NCBI GenBank assembly: GCA_944325505.1
Contig: CALVAJ010000018.1
Span: forward strand, 1-42,273
Length of the DNA stretch: 42,273 nucleotides
Origin: an uncultured Bacteroidales bacterium
GTDB taxonomy: Bacteria; Bacteroidota; Bacteroidia; Bacteroidales; UBA932
Reading direction: 5' to 3'
The notes below the pieces were generated by a model that saw only the letters and a list, made by a program, of their open reading frames with translations, had not been told where the DNA came from and searched no databases. Both the position numbers and the translations under genes were made by a program. Each line of letters begins with the position of its first letter. Within the stretch, counting starts at the first letter, position 1. Shown here piece by piece: positions 8,230 to 18,033 of this stretch.

Positions 8230-9606
8230 TTATTCCTTTCCTCCTCCGAGCGCCTGGTAGAGGGTTACGACAGACTGCAGCAGCTGGTACTGGTCGCTGA
8301 TGGCGTTGAGCTGTGCGCTGAGCAGGGACTGCTGTGCAGTCAGAAGCTCAAGGTATGTAGTCCCGGATGAGTTCCTGAACAGGTATTCCGTAGAGGTAAG
8401 TGTCCTTTCAAGGTCCTTGCACTGGGCCTGATGCTTTTCGAGCATGGTCTCATGCGTCTGGATTGCAAAGAGGGCATTGTTGACCTCCTCTCCTGCCGTG
8501 AGCAGGGCCTGGCGGTAGTTGAGCCTTGCAATCTCTTCTTCAGCCTTGCTTACTTTGAGGTTGGCCCTGAGCTGCCCGTGGTTGAAGATAGGGACAGTCA
8601 GCTGGCCGAGTGCGGAAAGGAGCCATCCGGAAGGGTTGGTGATTGCCTGTCCCAAACTGTTCGTCCATCCTGCGCTGCCTGAAAGGTTGATGCTCGGATA
8701 GAACGCGGACCTTGCCATGTTGGTCGTATAGTAGGAGCTGGCGTATGCCATTTCCGCCTGGATGACATCAGGCCTGTTGGACAGGAGCTGGAGCGGTACG
8801 GATACTGAGATGTTGTCCGGTATGGTCTGCTCGGCAAGGGTACCTCTTTCAATCTGGAAGTACGGCTGTCCGAGCAGAGAGCAGAGGGAATTCTCTGTCT
8901 CTCTCTGCTGCCTTAGAAGATCGGCATACGATGCTTCAAGGGCATAGAGGTTGGCCCTGGCCTGTGTCACGGCGCTCTCGTTTGTCTGCCCGACTTTCAG
9001 CATGGCCTCCATGGTCCTTACCTGTTCTTTCCAGATCTCGACATTTTCTGCGCTTATCTTCACCTGGTCATCCAGCATCAGAAGTGCATAGTATGAGTTG
9101 GCTATTGTCCCGATGATCTGGGACCTTACTGCCTGCTGGTATGCCTGCTGCTGCAGGAGTGTGGCCTGCGCCCCGCGTTTTGAGTTGAGGAGCGAACCGA
9201 AAAGGTCCACATCCCAGCTGACTGCGCCGCCTACGTTGTAGGTCCAGTTCGCCTTATTTGCGTCTATGCTGCTGAGTCCGCCCTGCGGTGTGAGGTTGAG
9301 GCTCGGGGCATAGGCCCATTTGGCTGCGGCAAGCTGGGCTTTTGCGGATTCGACCCTCAGGATTGCGCTCTGCAGGTCAACATTGTGCTCGAGGCCTGTC
9401 CTGATGAGGTCCTGCAGATGCGGGTCCGTGAACATTTCATCCCACGGCATATACCCGAGCGATGTAGAGTCTTCTGTCGCTACATCCATTGCTTCAGCCC
9501 GGTAGAGGCTATCTACAGGGAGGTCTTCCGGCCTCTGGTATTTCCTGTAGATAGAACAGCTGCTGGTGAGTGCTACTATTATTGTAAATAAGACTATCTT
9601 TTTCAT
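8230..9606 (-). CDS. RND efflux outer-membrane lipoprotein (TolC/NodT family)
   Basis: The 458-residue outer-membrane channel component begins with a signal peptide and lipobox (LTSSC, Cys17), so it is lipid-anchored like NodT/OprM proteins. Two repeated OEP halves with long coiled-coil helices are visible. Examples are IRTGLEHNVDLQSAILRVES early in the first half and SNRPDVIQAEMAYASSYY in the second half; the RPDV motif is typical of the family. Its ATG overlaps the permease stop by one base (TAATG), which implies translational coupling. It is the last gene of the efflux operon. The substrate cannot be told from sequence. Confidence 0.93.
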   Translation of the reverse strand: MKKIVLFTIIVALTSSCSIYRKYQRPEDLPVDSLYRAEAMDVATEDSTSLGYMPWDEMFTDPHLQDLIRTGLEHNVDLQSAILRVESAKAQLAAAKWAYAPSLNLTPQGGLSSIDANKANWTYNVGGAVSWDVDLFGSLLNSKRGAQATLLQQQAYQQAVRSQIIGTIANSYYALLMLDDQVKISAENVEIWKEQVRTMEAMLKVGQTNESAVTQARANLYALEASYADLLRQQRETENSLCSLLGQPYFQIERGTLAEQTIPDNISVSVPLQLLSNRPDVIQAEMAYASSYYTTNMARSAFYPSINLSGSAGWTNSLGQAITNPSGWLLSALGQLTVPIFNHGQLRANLKVSKAEEEIARLNYRQALLTAGEEVNNALFAIQTHETMLEKHQAQCKDLERTLTSTEYLFRNSSGTTYLELLTAQQSLLSAQLNAISDQYQLLQSVVTLYQALGGGKE

Positions 9607-12600
9607 TATGCTCTGTCCTCCTTTCTTTTGCCCATTACTCTCTCTTCAATATACTGGAATATTGTGAAGAAGACAGGGGTTATAAATACGAGCGCGATGG
9701 TACCGATTACCATACCTCCGATGACCGGAATACCCAGTGAGTGGTAGCCGTTGGCCCCGACTCCGCTGGCGATTGCCAAAGGAAGGAGTCCGAATACCAT
9801 GGAGAATACGGTCATGAGGATAGGCCTCAGCCTTATGCCGGCCGCGGATATACCCGCCATGCTGAGGGACATGCCGGCCTTGCGCCTTTCGCTTGCATAT
9901 TCCGTGATAAGGATTGCCGTCTTGGAAAGCAGTCCGATCAGCATGATGATGCCGACCTGCATGTATATGTTGCTTTCTATACCCCATATCCTGGCTGCCA
10001 GGAATGACCCCATAAGTCCGAACGGTACGGAGCAGATGACCGCGAGCGGCAGGAAGAAGCTCTCGTACAGACCGCAGAGGATAAGGTAGATGAACACGAT
10101 ACACAGGATATATATCAGGGTGGTGGTATGCGACTCGGCAAGCTGTGCCTCCTCTCTGGTCATGCCGGAGAACTCGTATCCGAATCCTGTAGGCAGGACT
10201 TCAGCAGCCACTTCCTGGACTGCGATGATAACGTCTCCGGAGCTGTATCCGTCCTTAGGCATACCCTGTACGGTGATTGACGGGAATAGGTTGAACCTGC
10301 TGAGTATCTCGGAACCGTACGATTTTGTCAGGGTAATGAACTGGCTTACAGGAGCCATCCCTGATGCAGTCTGTACGAATATGTTGTCAAGCGACTGCAG
10401 CTGGTCACGGTCTTCCGGCCTTGCCTGGAGGATTACGCGGTACAATTTGGTGAACCTGTTGAAGTTGGAGACGTATGAACTTCCCAGGTAGCTCTGCATC
10501 ACGGACAGCACCTGGTCTGCAGTGGTGCCTGCCCTCAGGCACTTGGCGGCATCCACATCCACTGTATACTGAGGGAACTCTGTACTGAAAGATGTATATG
10601 CCATCTGGATTTCCGGCCTCTGGTTGAGGGCTGCAATAACGCCGTGTGTCACTTCGTTCAGCGCTTCGATACCTTTGCCGGACCTGTCCTGGATGTCGAC
10701 CTGGAAGCTGTTTCCAGTACCGTAACCTGATATCATAGGAGGGGCGAAGATGAAGATCTGTGCATTCTTGATGTGTGCCGTCCTGGCGTAGATCTGGTTC
10801 ATCACCGCTGTGTTGCTGTGCTCTTTTCCTTCCCTCTGGTCCCAAGGCTTGAGCTTGATCATGAGCATACCGTGGGACGCTCCGCTACCTGCGAATGAGA
10901 AACCTGCCACCTGGTTGAATGTCCTGATCTCAGGGATGTCCTGGATGCTCTTCTGGACCTCGGTAAGGATCTGGTTGGTTTCGTTCAGGGTGCTTCCAGG
11001 AGAGGCGTCCACGCTCATGAAGAGCGAACCTGTATCCTCATTTGGCACGAGGCTGGTCTTGGTGGTGCTCATAAGGAACATCAGGAGACCTATCGCGCCC
11101 AGTATAAGCAGTCCGGAAAGCCATTTGTTGCCGATGAAGAACTTGACGCCGAACTTATATTTGCGGACTATCCGTCCGAACACCGTATCGAATGCGATCC
11201 TGAACCTGGTGGAGAACTGTTTTGGCCTTTCTCCCGGTTTCACTACCTCGTTCGGCTTCAGGAGCAATGCGCAGAGTGCAGGTGAAAGGGTGAGGGAGTT
11301 TATGGCCGAGAGGCCTACTGCGGCGGCCATTGTAAGACCGAACTGTGTATAGAACACTCCTGATGTGCCGCCCATGAATGATACAGGGATGAACACCGCC
11401 ATGAATACCAGGGTGGACGTGATGATGGCGGACGATACTCCCTGCGACCCGTCAACTGCCGCCAGATATGGGGACGTGTAGCCTTCATCCAGTTTCACCT
11501 GGACAGCTTCCACCATAATGATGGCATCATCCACAATGGTACCGATCGCCAGCACGAGGGCGAAGAGCGTCAGAAGGTTTATTGAGAATCCTGCGACAAC
11601 CAGGAATGCGAATGTACCTATGAGGGCGACGAAGATACTGATGGTAGGGATGATTGTCGCCCTGACGTTCTGCAGGAAGACATATACCACCAGGACGACC
11701 AGGATGATAGCCTCGAAAAGGGTCTTGATGACCTCGTGGATAGACGCATCAAGGAAGTCCTTAGTACTCATGATGTCCACGATTTCGACTCCCTTAGGCA
11801 GGTCTTTCGCTGCTTCTTCCAGGTATGCGTCAATGGCGTTGATGATCTCGTTGGCGTTACTTCCCGCTGTCTGGTTAATCATCATTGTGACGCCTGGAGC
11901 ACCCATTACACGTCCTTCATACGAGTAGGTCTGCGCCCCGAGTTCCAGGTCGGCGATGTCCTTGAGCTTGAGGACACGTCCGTCACTGTATGCCTTGATG
12001 ATGATGTTGCCGAACTGCTCCTCCGTTTCAAGACGGCCCCTGTATTTAAGGGTGTACTGGAACACGTTCTTCGAGTCTTCTCCGATGGCTCCGGTGGAAG
12101 CCTCTATGTTCTGTGCCGACAATGCCGCACTCACATCGCTCGGCTGGACGTCGTACTGGGCCATGATGTCCGGCTTGAGCCAGATACGCATTGCATAGTC
12201 ACCGCCCATTACGTTTGCCTCACCGACTCCGGAAATACGCTGTATCTCAGGCTTGATGTTGATGCTCAAATAGTTGGTGAGGAATGTCTCGTCGTAAGTG
12301 CCGTCAGGGCTTGCAAGAGCGAATACTTTCAGGGTACTGCTCTGGCGTTTCATGGTCTCCACTCCGACCCTGGTCACTTCCGCAGGCAGGAGGGACTGTG
12401 CCCTTGAGACGCGGTTCTGCACGTTGACCGCCGCCATGTCCGGGTCGACACCCTGCTTGAAATATACGGAGATGGATGCGCTTCCGGTGTTACTTGCCTC
12501 GGAAGTCATGTATGTCATGTTCTCGACACCGTTTATGGCCTCCTCGAGCGGCACGATCACACTGTTCTGGACCGCAGTGGCGTTCGCACCGCTGTAAGTT

Positions 12601-12743
12601 GTGCTCACACGTATGGTAGGAGGGGCAATATCCGGATATTGCTCGACAGGCAGCACCGAAAGCCCGATGACACCTACCATCACGATGAAAATCGATATTA
12701 CCAATGACAGGATTGGCCTGTCGATGAATGTTTTAAGATTCAT
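9606..12743 (-). CDS. RND multidrug efflux permease (AcrB/HAE1 family)
   Basis: This is the inner-membrane proton/drug antiporter of the tripartite pump. The 1045 residues match AcrB-type transporters, with duplicated halves of one plus five membrane helices and large periplasmic loops. The proton-relay acidic pair in the fourth membrane helix is D405/D406 (GTIVDDAIIM). The N-terminal MNLKTFIDRPILSLV and the second-half GLLSKTAILITEYA match the HAE1 subfamily, which exports hydrophobic or amphiphilic drugs, rather than the heavy-metal subfamily. It lies 5 nt downstream of the membrane-fusion gene. Confidence 0.96.
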   Translation of the reverse strand: MNLKTFIDRPILSLVISIFIVMVGVIGLSVLPVEQYPDIAPPTIRVSTTYSGANATAVQNSVIVPLEEAINGVENMTYMTSEASNTGSASISVYFKQGVDPDMAAVNVQNRVSRAQSLLPAEVTRVGVETMKRQSSTLKVFALASPDGTYDETFLTNYLSINIKPEIQRISGVGEANVMGGDYAMRIWLKPDIMAQYDVQPSDVSAALSAQNIEASTGAIGEDSKNVFQYTLKYRGRLETEEQFGNIIIKAYSDGRVLKLKDIADLELGAQTYSYEGRVMGAPGVTMMINQTAGSNANEIINAIDAYLEEAAKDLPKGVEIVDIMSTKDFLDASIHEVIKTLFEAIILVVLVVYVFLQNVRATIIPTISIFVALIGTFAFLVVAGFSINLLTLFALVLAIGTIVDDAIIMVEAVQVKLDEGYTSPYLAAVDGSQGVSSAIITSTLVFMAVFIPVSFMGGTSGVFYTQFGLTMAAAVGLSAINSLTLSPALCALLLKPNEVVKPGERPKQFSTRFRIAFDTVFGRIVRKYKFGVKFFIGNKWLSGLLILGAIGLLMFLMSTTKTSLVPNEDTGSLFMSVDASPGSTLNETNQILTEVQKSIQDIPEIRTFNQVAGFSFAGSGASHGMLMIKLKPWDQREGKEHSNTAVMNQIYARTAHIKNAQIFIFAPPMISGYGTGNSFQVDIQDRSGKGIEALNEVTHGVIAALNQRPEIQMAYTSFSTEFPQYTVDVDAAKCLRAGTTADQVLSVMQSYLGSSYVSNFNRFTKLYRVILQARPEDRDQLQSLDNIFVQTASGMAPVSQFITLTKSYGSEILSRFNLFPSITVQGMPKDGYSSGDVIIAVQEVAAEVLPTGFGYEFSGMTREEAQLAESHTTTLIYILCIVFIYLILCGLYESFFLPLAVICSVPFGLMGSFLAARIWGIESNIYMQVGIIMLIGLLSKTAILITEYASERRKAGMSLSMAGISAAGIRLRPILMTVFSMVFGLLPLAIASGVGANGYHSLGIPVIGGMVIGTIALVFITPVFFTIFQYIEERVMGKRKEDRA

Positions 12744-12748
12744 ATTCC

Positions 12749-13876
12749 TTATTCTCCTTCTTTTGTGGAAGCGGGTGCGGCAGCAATAGGGGTGCCTTCC
12801 CTGAGCAGACCGGCTCCTTCAGCTACGATAACATCACCTTCTTTCAGTCCTTCCTCCACGATATATTCTTTGCCGTCATTGACTTTGAACACTTTAATCT
12901 GTGTGGATGTCGCTTTCCCGTCCACAACCTTGTAGGCGAAAATCTTGTCCTGGACCTCGTATGTCGCCTCCTGAGGGATCACCAGGCATCCTGTCCGTTC
13001 GTAAGGGATGTTGACAGTCGCCGAACCTCCGCTCATGAGACGTCCTTCCGGGTTGCTGAACACGGCCCTTAGGCTGACAGAACCGGTGGTCTTGTCCACA
13101 ATGCCGCTGATCACGTCGATCTTGCCCTTGTGCTCATATGTGCTGCCGTCATTGAGTGTGAGTGTTACTTCAGGATATGAGGCTACGGTCTTTTCTATTG
13201 ATCCGTATTCTGCGGTAAGCTTCAGGACTTCCTTCTCCGGAAGGGAGAAGTATACGTACATCTGGGAATTGTCTGAAACGTTTATAAGGGATTCGCCCAT
13301 TGCCGAGACGATAGTGCCCACACGGATTGAGGTCATGCCTGCGGAACCGTTTACAGGGCTTTTTACTTTTGTGAACGACAGGTTGTTCGCTGCACTGGCC
13401 TCCTGTGCCTTTGCATTGGCGAGATTCGCTACTGCCGTATTATAGGAATTCCTTGCTGTCTGCAGCTCGAAATCGGAGATGACTTTCTGCTTGTATAGCT
13501 CCTCGCTTCCCGTGAGGTTCAGCTTTGCCGTAGCTTCCTGGGCCTCTGCGGATGCCACCGCTGCAAGGGCCTGCTTGTACGCAGCCGCATAAGGGATGGT
13601 ATCGATAATGAAAAGGGTCTCTCCCTTCCTGACATTTGCTCCTTCCTTGACAAGGACATCCGTGATGATGCCTGAAACCTGCGGGCGGACTTCAACATAC
13701 TGCTTTCCTTCGATAACCGCCGTGTAGCTTTCGGAAAGTGTCCTGTCTTCAGGGGCCAGTTTGATTACTGGATAAACGCTGGCCTGAGCCTGCTGCTGTT
13801 GAGCTGACTGCTGCTTGCAGGAAGTCATACCGATAAGCAGGCACAGCCCGATTGTCATAACATTTAAACCTTTCAT
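12749..13876 (-). CDS. RND efflux periplasmic adaptor (membrane fusion protein)
   Basis: The chosen start is the ATG at 13876, which gives a lipoprotein signal ending GMTSC (Cys20) in a 375-residue product. An ATG at 13912 in the same frame would overlap the likely -7 element. A Gln/Ala-rich spacer is followed by the barrel-sandwich lipoyl halves (EVRPQVSGIITDVLVKEG and SFTKVKSPVNGSAG), an alpha-hairpin of Ala-rich helices between them, and beta-barrel and membrane-proximal domains. This is the adaptor between the permease and the outer-membrane channel, and the first gene of the operon. Confidence 0.94.
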   Translation of the reverse strand: MKGLNVMTIGLCLLIGMTSCKQQSAQQQQAQASVYPVIKLAPEDRTLSESYTAVIEGKQYVEVRPQVSGIITDVLVKEGANVRKGETLFIIDTIPYAAAYKQALAAVASAEAQEATAKLNLTGSEELYKQKVISDFELQTARNSYNTAVANLANAKAQEASAANNLSFTKVKSPVNGSAGMTSIRVGTIVSAMGESLINVSDNSQMYVYFSLPEKEVLKLTAEYGSIEKTVASYPEVTLTLNDGSTYEHKGKIDVISGIVDKTTGSVSLRAVFSNPEGRLMSGGSATVNIPYERTGCLVIPQEATYEVQDKIFAYKVVDGKATSTQIKVFKVNDGKEYIVEEGLKEGDVIVAEGAGLLREGTPIAAAPASTKEGE

Positions 13877-13911
13877 TTTACTGTATAATTTTTTCCTTGT
13901 AATTCCGCGCA

Positions 13912-13919
13912 CAAAATTA
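13912..13919 (-). promoter_or_regulatory. Candidate -7 element for the efflux operon
   Basis: TAATTTTG on the minus strand matches TAnnTTTG and lies 35 nt before the preferred adaptor start. No TTTG -33 partner is obvious, which would fit a promoter that needs an activator. Confidence 0.5.
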
Positions 13920-13986
13920 TTATATACTTTTTCTTTGAGTTTGTATAAAATTCATATATATTTGTCCAAATGGCGTATTTTTATGT

Positions 13987-14028
13987 GCACCTGATATTAA
14001 TATATGGTGCGTTTGTCAAAATTTGACA
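13987..14028. promoter_or_regulatory. Two dyad-symmetric operator candidates
   Basis: The first site (13987-14010) is a 24-bp imperfect palindrome with GCACC/GGTGC ends around ATATTAATAT; 10 of its 12 base pairs are symmetric. The second (14014-14028) is the perfect palindrome TGTCAAA-A-TTTGACA. Both lie between the divergent efflux operon and AraC-type gene, so they could bind that regulator or another dimeric repressor. Confidence 0.55.
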
Positions 14029-14054
14029 CCAACAAACAAAAACTTTGCCATAAA

Positions 14055-14957
14055 ATGCAATATTTGAATACCTTACAGCTTTCCACTTTTGAGGAAGAAA
14101 AGAAGAAGCTCGGGGATGCCTTCCTTCTGCTTTCAGGGGAGGATATCAGACGTCTGGCAGAATGTCAGTTCATAGGTGCCAGGGTGATAATCTTTGTACT
14201 GAGCGGGACAGTTGACCTCTTTATAAACGGGAATATCCACCGTCTGCAGGCGGACAATTATTCAGACATCTTTGACGGGATGCTGTTCCGGTTCGGGGAA
14301 GTCTCTCCTGATGCAGAGGCGTACTGCATATTCACGACCAAATCTTTTATGCTCGATTCACTGCAGGGGATGATCCACGAGAAGGACAATTATCTTTTCC
14401 AGGTCCTTTCCAACCCTGTGATGGATTTCAGCGGAAGTCCAAGGGCAGAGAGCTTCCGCATGCTGCTAAAGATGCTCAGCCTGTCTGTCGCGGATGTTTC
14501 CCACAAGTACAGGTCCGATATGGTCAGGCTGTATTTCAAGGCGCTGGTGCTGGAGGTCAGCAATTTCATTTCCAGTATAGATGAAGATTCCATGGTCTTC
14601 CACAAGATAGGGAAGCGGGAACTCCTGATAGCTTCGTTTGTCGACCTGGTGTGGAAGCACCTGACGGAGACACGCGAAGTGTCGTTCTATGCCAGGGAAC
14701 TGTGTGTCACGCACAAGCACCTGTCGCGGGTGGTCAAGGAGGTGACTGGCAAGACCCCTCATGAAATCATCGCGGGGGAGACGCTGTCTATGGCTGTCCA
14801 GCTTCTTCAGAACAATGGCCTGCTGGTACAGCAGGTGGCTGATGTGCTGCATTTCTCTGACCAGGCCGCGTTTTCCAAGTTCTTCAAGAAATATTTCGGG
14901 CTGTCACCGGCCGAGTACAGGAAGAAATATTACGAGGACCCGTCTGAAACGGAGTAG
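14055..14957 (+). CDS. AraC-family transcriptional regulator
   Basis: The start at 14055 gives 300 residues; an in-frame ATG at 14004 lies upstream of the palindrome and is less likely. The C-terminal region of about 100 residues is an AraC/XylS double helix-turn-helix. VSFYARELCVTHKHLSRVVK is the first helix-turn-helix and QQVADVLHFSDQAAFSKFFK, followed by GLSPAEYRKKY, is the second, the family signature. The N-terminal half is a cupin-like sensor fold without recognisable ligand residues. It is divergent from the RND pump genes and is the natural candidate for their regulator. Its end is 3 nt from the convergent uvrB end. Confidence 0.9.
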   Translation: MQYLNTLQLSTFEEEKKKLGDAFLLLSGEDIRRLAECQFIGARVIIFVLSGTVDLFINGNIHRLQADNYSDIFDGMLFRFGEVSPDAEAYCIFTTKSFMLDSLQGMIHEKDNYLFQVLSNPVMDFSGSPRAESFRMLLKMLSLSVADVSHKYRSDMVRLYFKALVLEVSNFISSIDEDSMVFHKIGKRELLIASFVDLVWKHLTETREVSFYARELCVTHKHLSRVVKEVTGKTPHEIIAGETLSMAVQLLQNNGLLVQQVADVLHFSDQAAFSKFFKKYFGLSPAEYRKKYYEDPSETE

Positions 14958-14960
14958 GCG

Positions 14961-17150
14961 TTATTTCTCTTTCCATACCTTAAGGTATTCCTGCAGGGCC
15001 CACATCTCGTCGCGGTATTTGGCGGCGGCCATGAAGTCGAGCTCGGATGCGGCCTTCTGCATGTTGCGCCTTGCCTGTTCCACGGCTTTTTCTACCTGGA
15101 CTCTTGACATTGCCCTGATGACAGGGTCCTGCAGGACGGCAGCGAGGTCTGCCTTGATGTATCCGTCCCTGTATGCCGAGTTGCTTTCCCTCCTGGAATC
15201 ATGCCCGAGCCCTACGCTGACAGAGCCTTTGCCCAGGTCGCTCGGGTCGGGGATATAGTGAGGGTCTTCGTAGGAGTTGGCTGCGCTGACTTTTCCTGAA
15301 ACGGTATTGGAGAGCCTCGGGTTGCGCCTTTTGCCTGCATCGCCTCCACCTTGCGGATATTCATCTGTGAGGATATTCTTCTTGACTGCGACCTGGGTAG
15401 GTGTAATGTTATGGAGCTTGTTGTACTCCATCTGCTTTGCCCTACGCCGGTCTGTTTCATATATGGTTTCCTGCATGGACCGTGTAATGGTGTCGGCATA
15501 CATGATTACCAGTCCGTTTACATTTCTTGCAGCGCGGCCTGCAGTCTGCGTAAGCGACCTTCCGGACCGCAGGAACCCTTCCTTGTCCGCGTCCAGTATC
15601 GCCACAAGAGAAACAGTCGGGATGTCCAGTCCTTCACGAAGCAGGTTCACACCGACAAGCACGTCGAAAAGTCCGTTCTTGAAGTCTTCTATGATTTCCA
15701 CACGTTCCAGCGTGTCGACATCAGAGTGGATGTACCGGCACCTTACCCCCATCCTTGTGAAATATTTCTCCAGCTCTTCGGCCATCCTTTTCGTCAGTGT
15801 GGTGACAAGCACCCTTTCATCCTTGTCGGCCCTGACCCTGATTTCTTCAAGAAGGTCATCTACCTGGTTCTTTGTCGGACGGACTTCTATAGGAGGGTCG
15901 AGCAAGCCGGTAGGACGCACGACCTGTTCTACTACGAGCCCTTCGGATTTTTCGAGTTCATAATCCCCCGGCGTGGCGCTGACGTAGACGGTCTGTCCTG
16001 TAACGGATTCGAACTCATCGAATTTCAGCGGCCTGTTATCCGCTGCGGCGGGCAGCCTGAACCCGTATTCTATCAATACCGATTTTCTTGAGTGGTCTCC
16101 TCCGTACATGGCGCGGATCTGAGGAAGCGTCACATGGCTTTCATCGATGAATGTTATGAAATCCTTCGGGAAATAATCCAGCAGGCAGAACGGCCTCATC
16201 CCTTCATCCCTTCCGTCGAAATATCTGGAATAGTTCTCTATGCCGGGACAGTATCCCATTTCCTTTATCATTTCCAGATCATACTCTACCCGCTGTTTCA
16301 GTCTTTTGGCTTCAAGAGGCTTGCCTATTTCCTGGAAAAATTCGCACTGTTTCACCATATCGTCCTGTATCTGGCTGACTGCCTTGATACTGCGTTCCTT
16401 GGTGGTGACGAAATTGTTGGCCGGATAGATGGAAACCTCGTCAAGTTCATCGATGAAAGCACCTGTCAGAGGGTCGATGATCGAGATACTGTCCACTTCG
16501 TCCCCGAAGAACTCTATCCTTACGGCGTTGTCCCCGTAACCGATGCATACGTCCACCGTATCGCCCCTGACCCTGAATGTCCCCCGCTTGAAGTCCGTTT
16601 CCGTCCTTGAATAAAGGGCGTCCACCAGCTGGTACAGCAGCCTGGTCATGCTGCGGGTCTCTCCTTTGCGTACTGTGACTGTCTGCTCATGGAAGTCTGC
16701 AGGGTTGCCGATGCCATAAAGGCATGATACACTCGAGACCACTATGACATCGCGGCGGCCTGAAAGCAGAGAAGATGCCGCGCTGAGTCTGAGTTTCTCG
16801 ATTTCGTCATTGATGCTCAGGTCTTTTTCGATATAGGTGTCGGTAGTAGGGATATATGCTTCAGGCTGATAATAGTCATAGTACGACACGAAGTATTCAA
16901 CCGCGTTGTTCGGGAAGAACGATTTGAATTCGCCGTATAGCTGGGCAGCCAGGGTCTTGTTGTGGCTGAGTATAAGCGCAGGGCGCTGCAGCCTTTCGAT
17001 GACATTGGCCATAGTGAATGTTTTTCCTGAGCCCGTCACCCCGAGAAGTGTTACTGCATCGACTCCTCCGTCGAGTGCGGAACACAATCCCTTTATCGCC
17101 TCGGGCTGGTCTCCGGCCGGCCTGTATTCTGATTCGATCTTGAACTTCAT
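14961..17150 (-). CDS. uvrB: UvrABC excision nuclease subunit B
   Basis: UvrB is the damage-verifying helicase-like subunit of nucleotide excision repair. Visible parts are the Walker A GVTGSGKT (37-44), the damage-probing beta-hairpin [12 protein letters not shown] (about 90-101), the Walker B/DEAD-like IDESHV, helicase motifs in the second RecA domain ([22 protein letters not shown]), and a C-terminal UVR motif that binds UvrC (about 680-720). At 729 residues it is about 50 longer than many homologues. The extra length is a polar linker between the helicase core and the UVR motif. The start ATG at 17150 lies 5 nt after a TACCTTTG element. Confidence 0.97.
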   Translation of the reverse strand: MKFKIESEYRPAGDQPEAIKGLCSALDGGVDAVTLLGVTGSGKTFTMANVIERLQRPALILSHNKTLAAQLYGEFKSFFPNNAVEYFVSYYDYYQPEAYIPTTDTYIEKDLSINDEIEKLRLSAASSLLSGRRDVIVVSSVSCLYGIGNPADFHEQTVTVRKGETRSMTRLLYQLVDALYSRTETDFKRGTFRVRGDTVDVCIGYGDNAVRIEFFGDEVDSISIIDPLTGAFIDELDEVSIYPANNFVTTKERSIKAVSQIQDDMVKQCEFFQEIGKPLEAKRLKQRVEYDLEMIKEMGYCPGIENYSRYFDGRDEGMRPFCLLDYFPKDFITFIDESHVTLPQIRAMYGGDHSRKSVLIEYGFRLPAAADNRPLKFDEFESVTGQTVYVSATPGDYELEKSEGLVVEQVVRPTGLLDPPIEVRPTKNQVDDLLEEIRVRADKDERVLVTTLTKRMAEELEKYFTRMGVRCRYIHSDVDTLERVEIIEDFKNGLFDVLVGVNLLREGLDIPTVSLVAILDADKEGFLRSGRSLTQTAGRAARNVNGLVIMYADTITRSMQETIYETDRRRAKQMEYNKLHNITPTQVAVKKNILTDEYPQGGGDAGKRRNPRLSNTVSGKVSAANSYEDPHYIPDPSDLGKGSVSVGLGHDSRRESNSAYRDGYIKADLAAVLQDPVIRAMSRVQVEKAVEQARRNMQKAASELDFMAAAKYRDEMWALQEYLKVWKEK

Positions 17151-17155
17151 GGCGG

Positions 17156-17163
17156 CAAAGGTA
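17156..17163 (-). promoter_or_regulatory. -7 element 5 nt before uvrB
   Basis: TACCTTTG on the minus strand fits the -7 consensus exactly and is separated from the uvrB ATG by CCGCC only. If used, the mRNA would be leaderless or nearly so. Confidence 0.5.
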
Positions 17164-17217
17164 GCTTATTTCACCGAGTTTTTCATGAAAAGGATAATAA
17201 CTTATCCCCAATAATTT

Positions 17218-17225
17218 TAAATTTG
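17218..17225 (+). promoter_or_regulatory. Candidate -7 element for lplA and the gcv genes
   Basis: TAAATTTG matches TAnnTTTG and lies 24 nt upstream of the ATG at 17250. It overlaps a TTG codon that opens a longer reading frame, which argues against that codon as the start. Confidence 0.5.
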
Positions 17226-17249
17226 GAAAAATTTACAGGACCCGACCGC

Positions 17250-17987
17250 ATGATGATGACACAAGTGTTGCTGCCTGACAGCCATGATGGTGACGGCAGG
17301 CCGTTGGCTTTCTATCTGGCGATGGAAGAATACATTGCACGGAAGTACGCTGCAGGGGATTATTTCTTCGTGTGGCGGACGGGGCCATCGGTTATCTTCG
17401 GCCGGAACCAGTCTCTCGAGTCGGAGGTGAATCTGGAATACTGCCGCGAACATGATATAAAGGTGTACCGCCGAAAGAGCGGGGGAGGCTGCGTCTACTC
17501 TGACATGGGGAATCTGATGCATTCGTGCATTACATCTCCGGAGGGTGACGCCGCTTTTGTTTTCCACAGGTACATGCAATGGATGGCGCTGGCGCTCTCC
17601 AGGCTCGGCCTTGATGCGCGTGTGAGCGGAAGGAATGACATAACGGTCGGCGGCAGGAAAGTCTCTGGAAACGCCTTCCATCTGCTTCTCAGACGGTGCA
17701 TAATCCACGGGACCCTGCTTTTCGGGACGGACCTCGATGCTCTGGAGCAGGCGGTCAATCCTCCTGTGGAGAAACTGGTGCGGCGCGGGATAAGTTCTGT
17801 GCGGCAGCGGGTTACGAACCTGGGGAAAATGCTGGACATGGACATGGATGCCTTCGCCGGCCATATAGTGAGTTCGATGTGTGACGGTTCCGTGACCTTG
17901 GATGCCGGTGATGTCGCCAGTATAGAGGAAATGTCGCAGGAGTATTTGCAGGAGAGTTTCCTGACCGGCAGGAACCCGAAACACTGA
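17250..17987 (+). CDS. lplA: Lipoate-protein ligase A
   Basis: The enzyme attaches lipoate to acceptor lysines such as that of GcvH. I choose the first of three consecutive ATG codons (17250), 9 nt after AGGA, giving 245 residues. A longer frame starts with TTG inside the putative promoter. The family motif RRKSGGGCVYSDMGN is at about 74-88, and the likely catalytic lysine is K137 in VGGRKVSGN. It is shorter than the E. coli enzyme (338) and keeps little of the C-terminal accessory domain. Its position 46 nt before gcvT suggests dedicated lipoylation of the glycine cleavage H protein. An octanoyl-transferase role cannot be excluded. Confidence 0.88.
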   Translation: MMMTQVLLPDSHDGDGRPLAFYLAMEEYIARKYAAGDYFFVWRTGPSVIFGRNQSLESEVNLEYCREHDIKVYRRKSGGGCVYSDMGNLMHSCITSPEGDAAFVFHRYMQWMALALSRLGLDARVSGRNDITVGGRKVSGNAFHLLLRRCIIHGTLLFGTDLDALEQAVNPPVEKLVRRGISSVRQRVTNLGKMLDMDMDAFAGHIVSSMCDGSVTLDAGDVASIEEMSQEYLQESFLTGRNPKH

Positions 17988-18033
17988 CTGCCTTCAAAAA
18001 AGGAAAATAACATTAAGATAACACATAAAACCA

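Noticed and set aside
17223-17249. TTG start extending lplA
   Set aside because: The codon sits within a -7 promoter match; three ATG codons follow a suitable AGGA site.
17988-18033. Glycine riboswitch upstream of gcvT
   Set aside because: The gap is only 46 nt and shows none of the conserved aptamer sequence.
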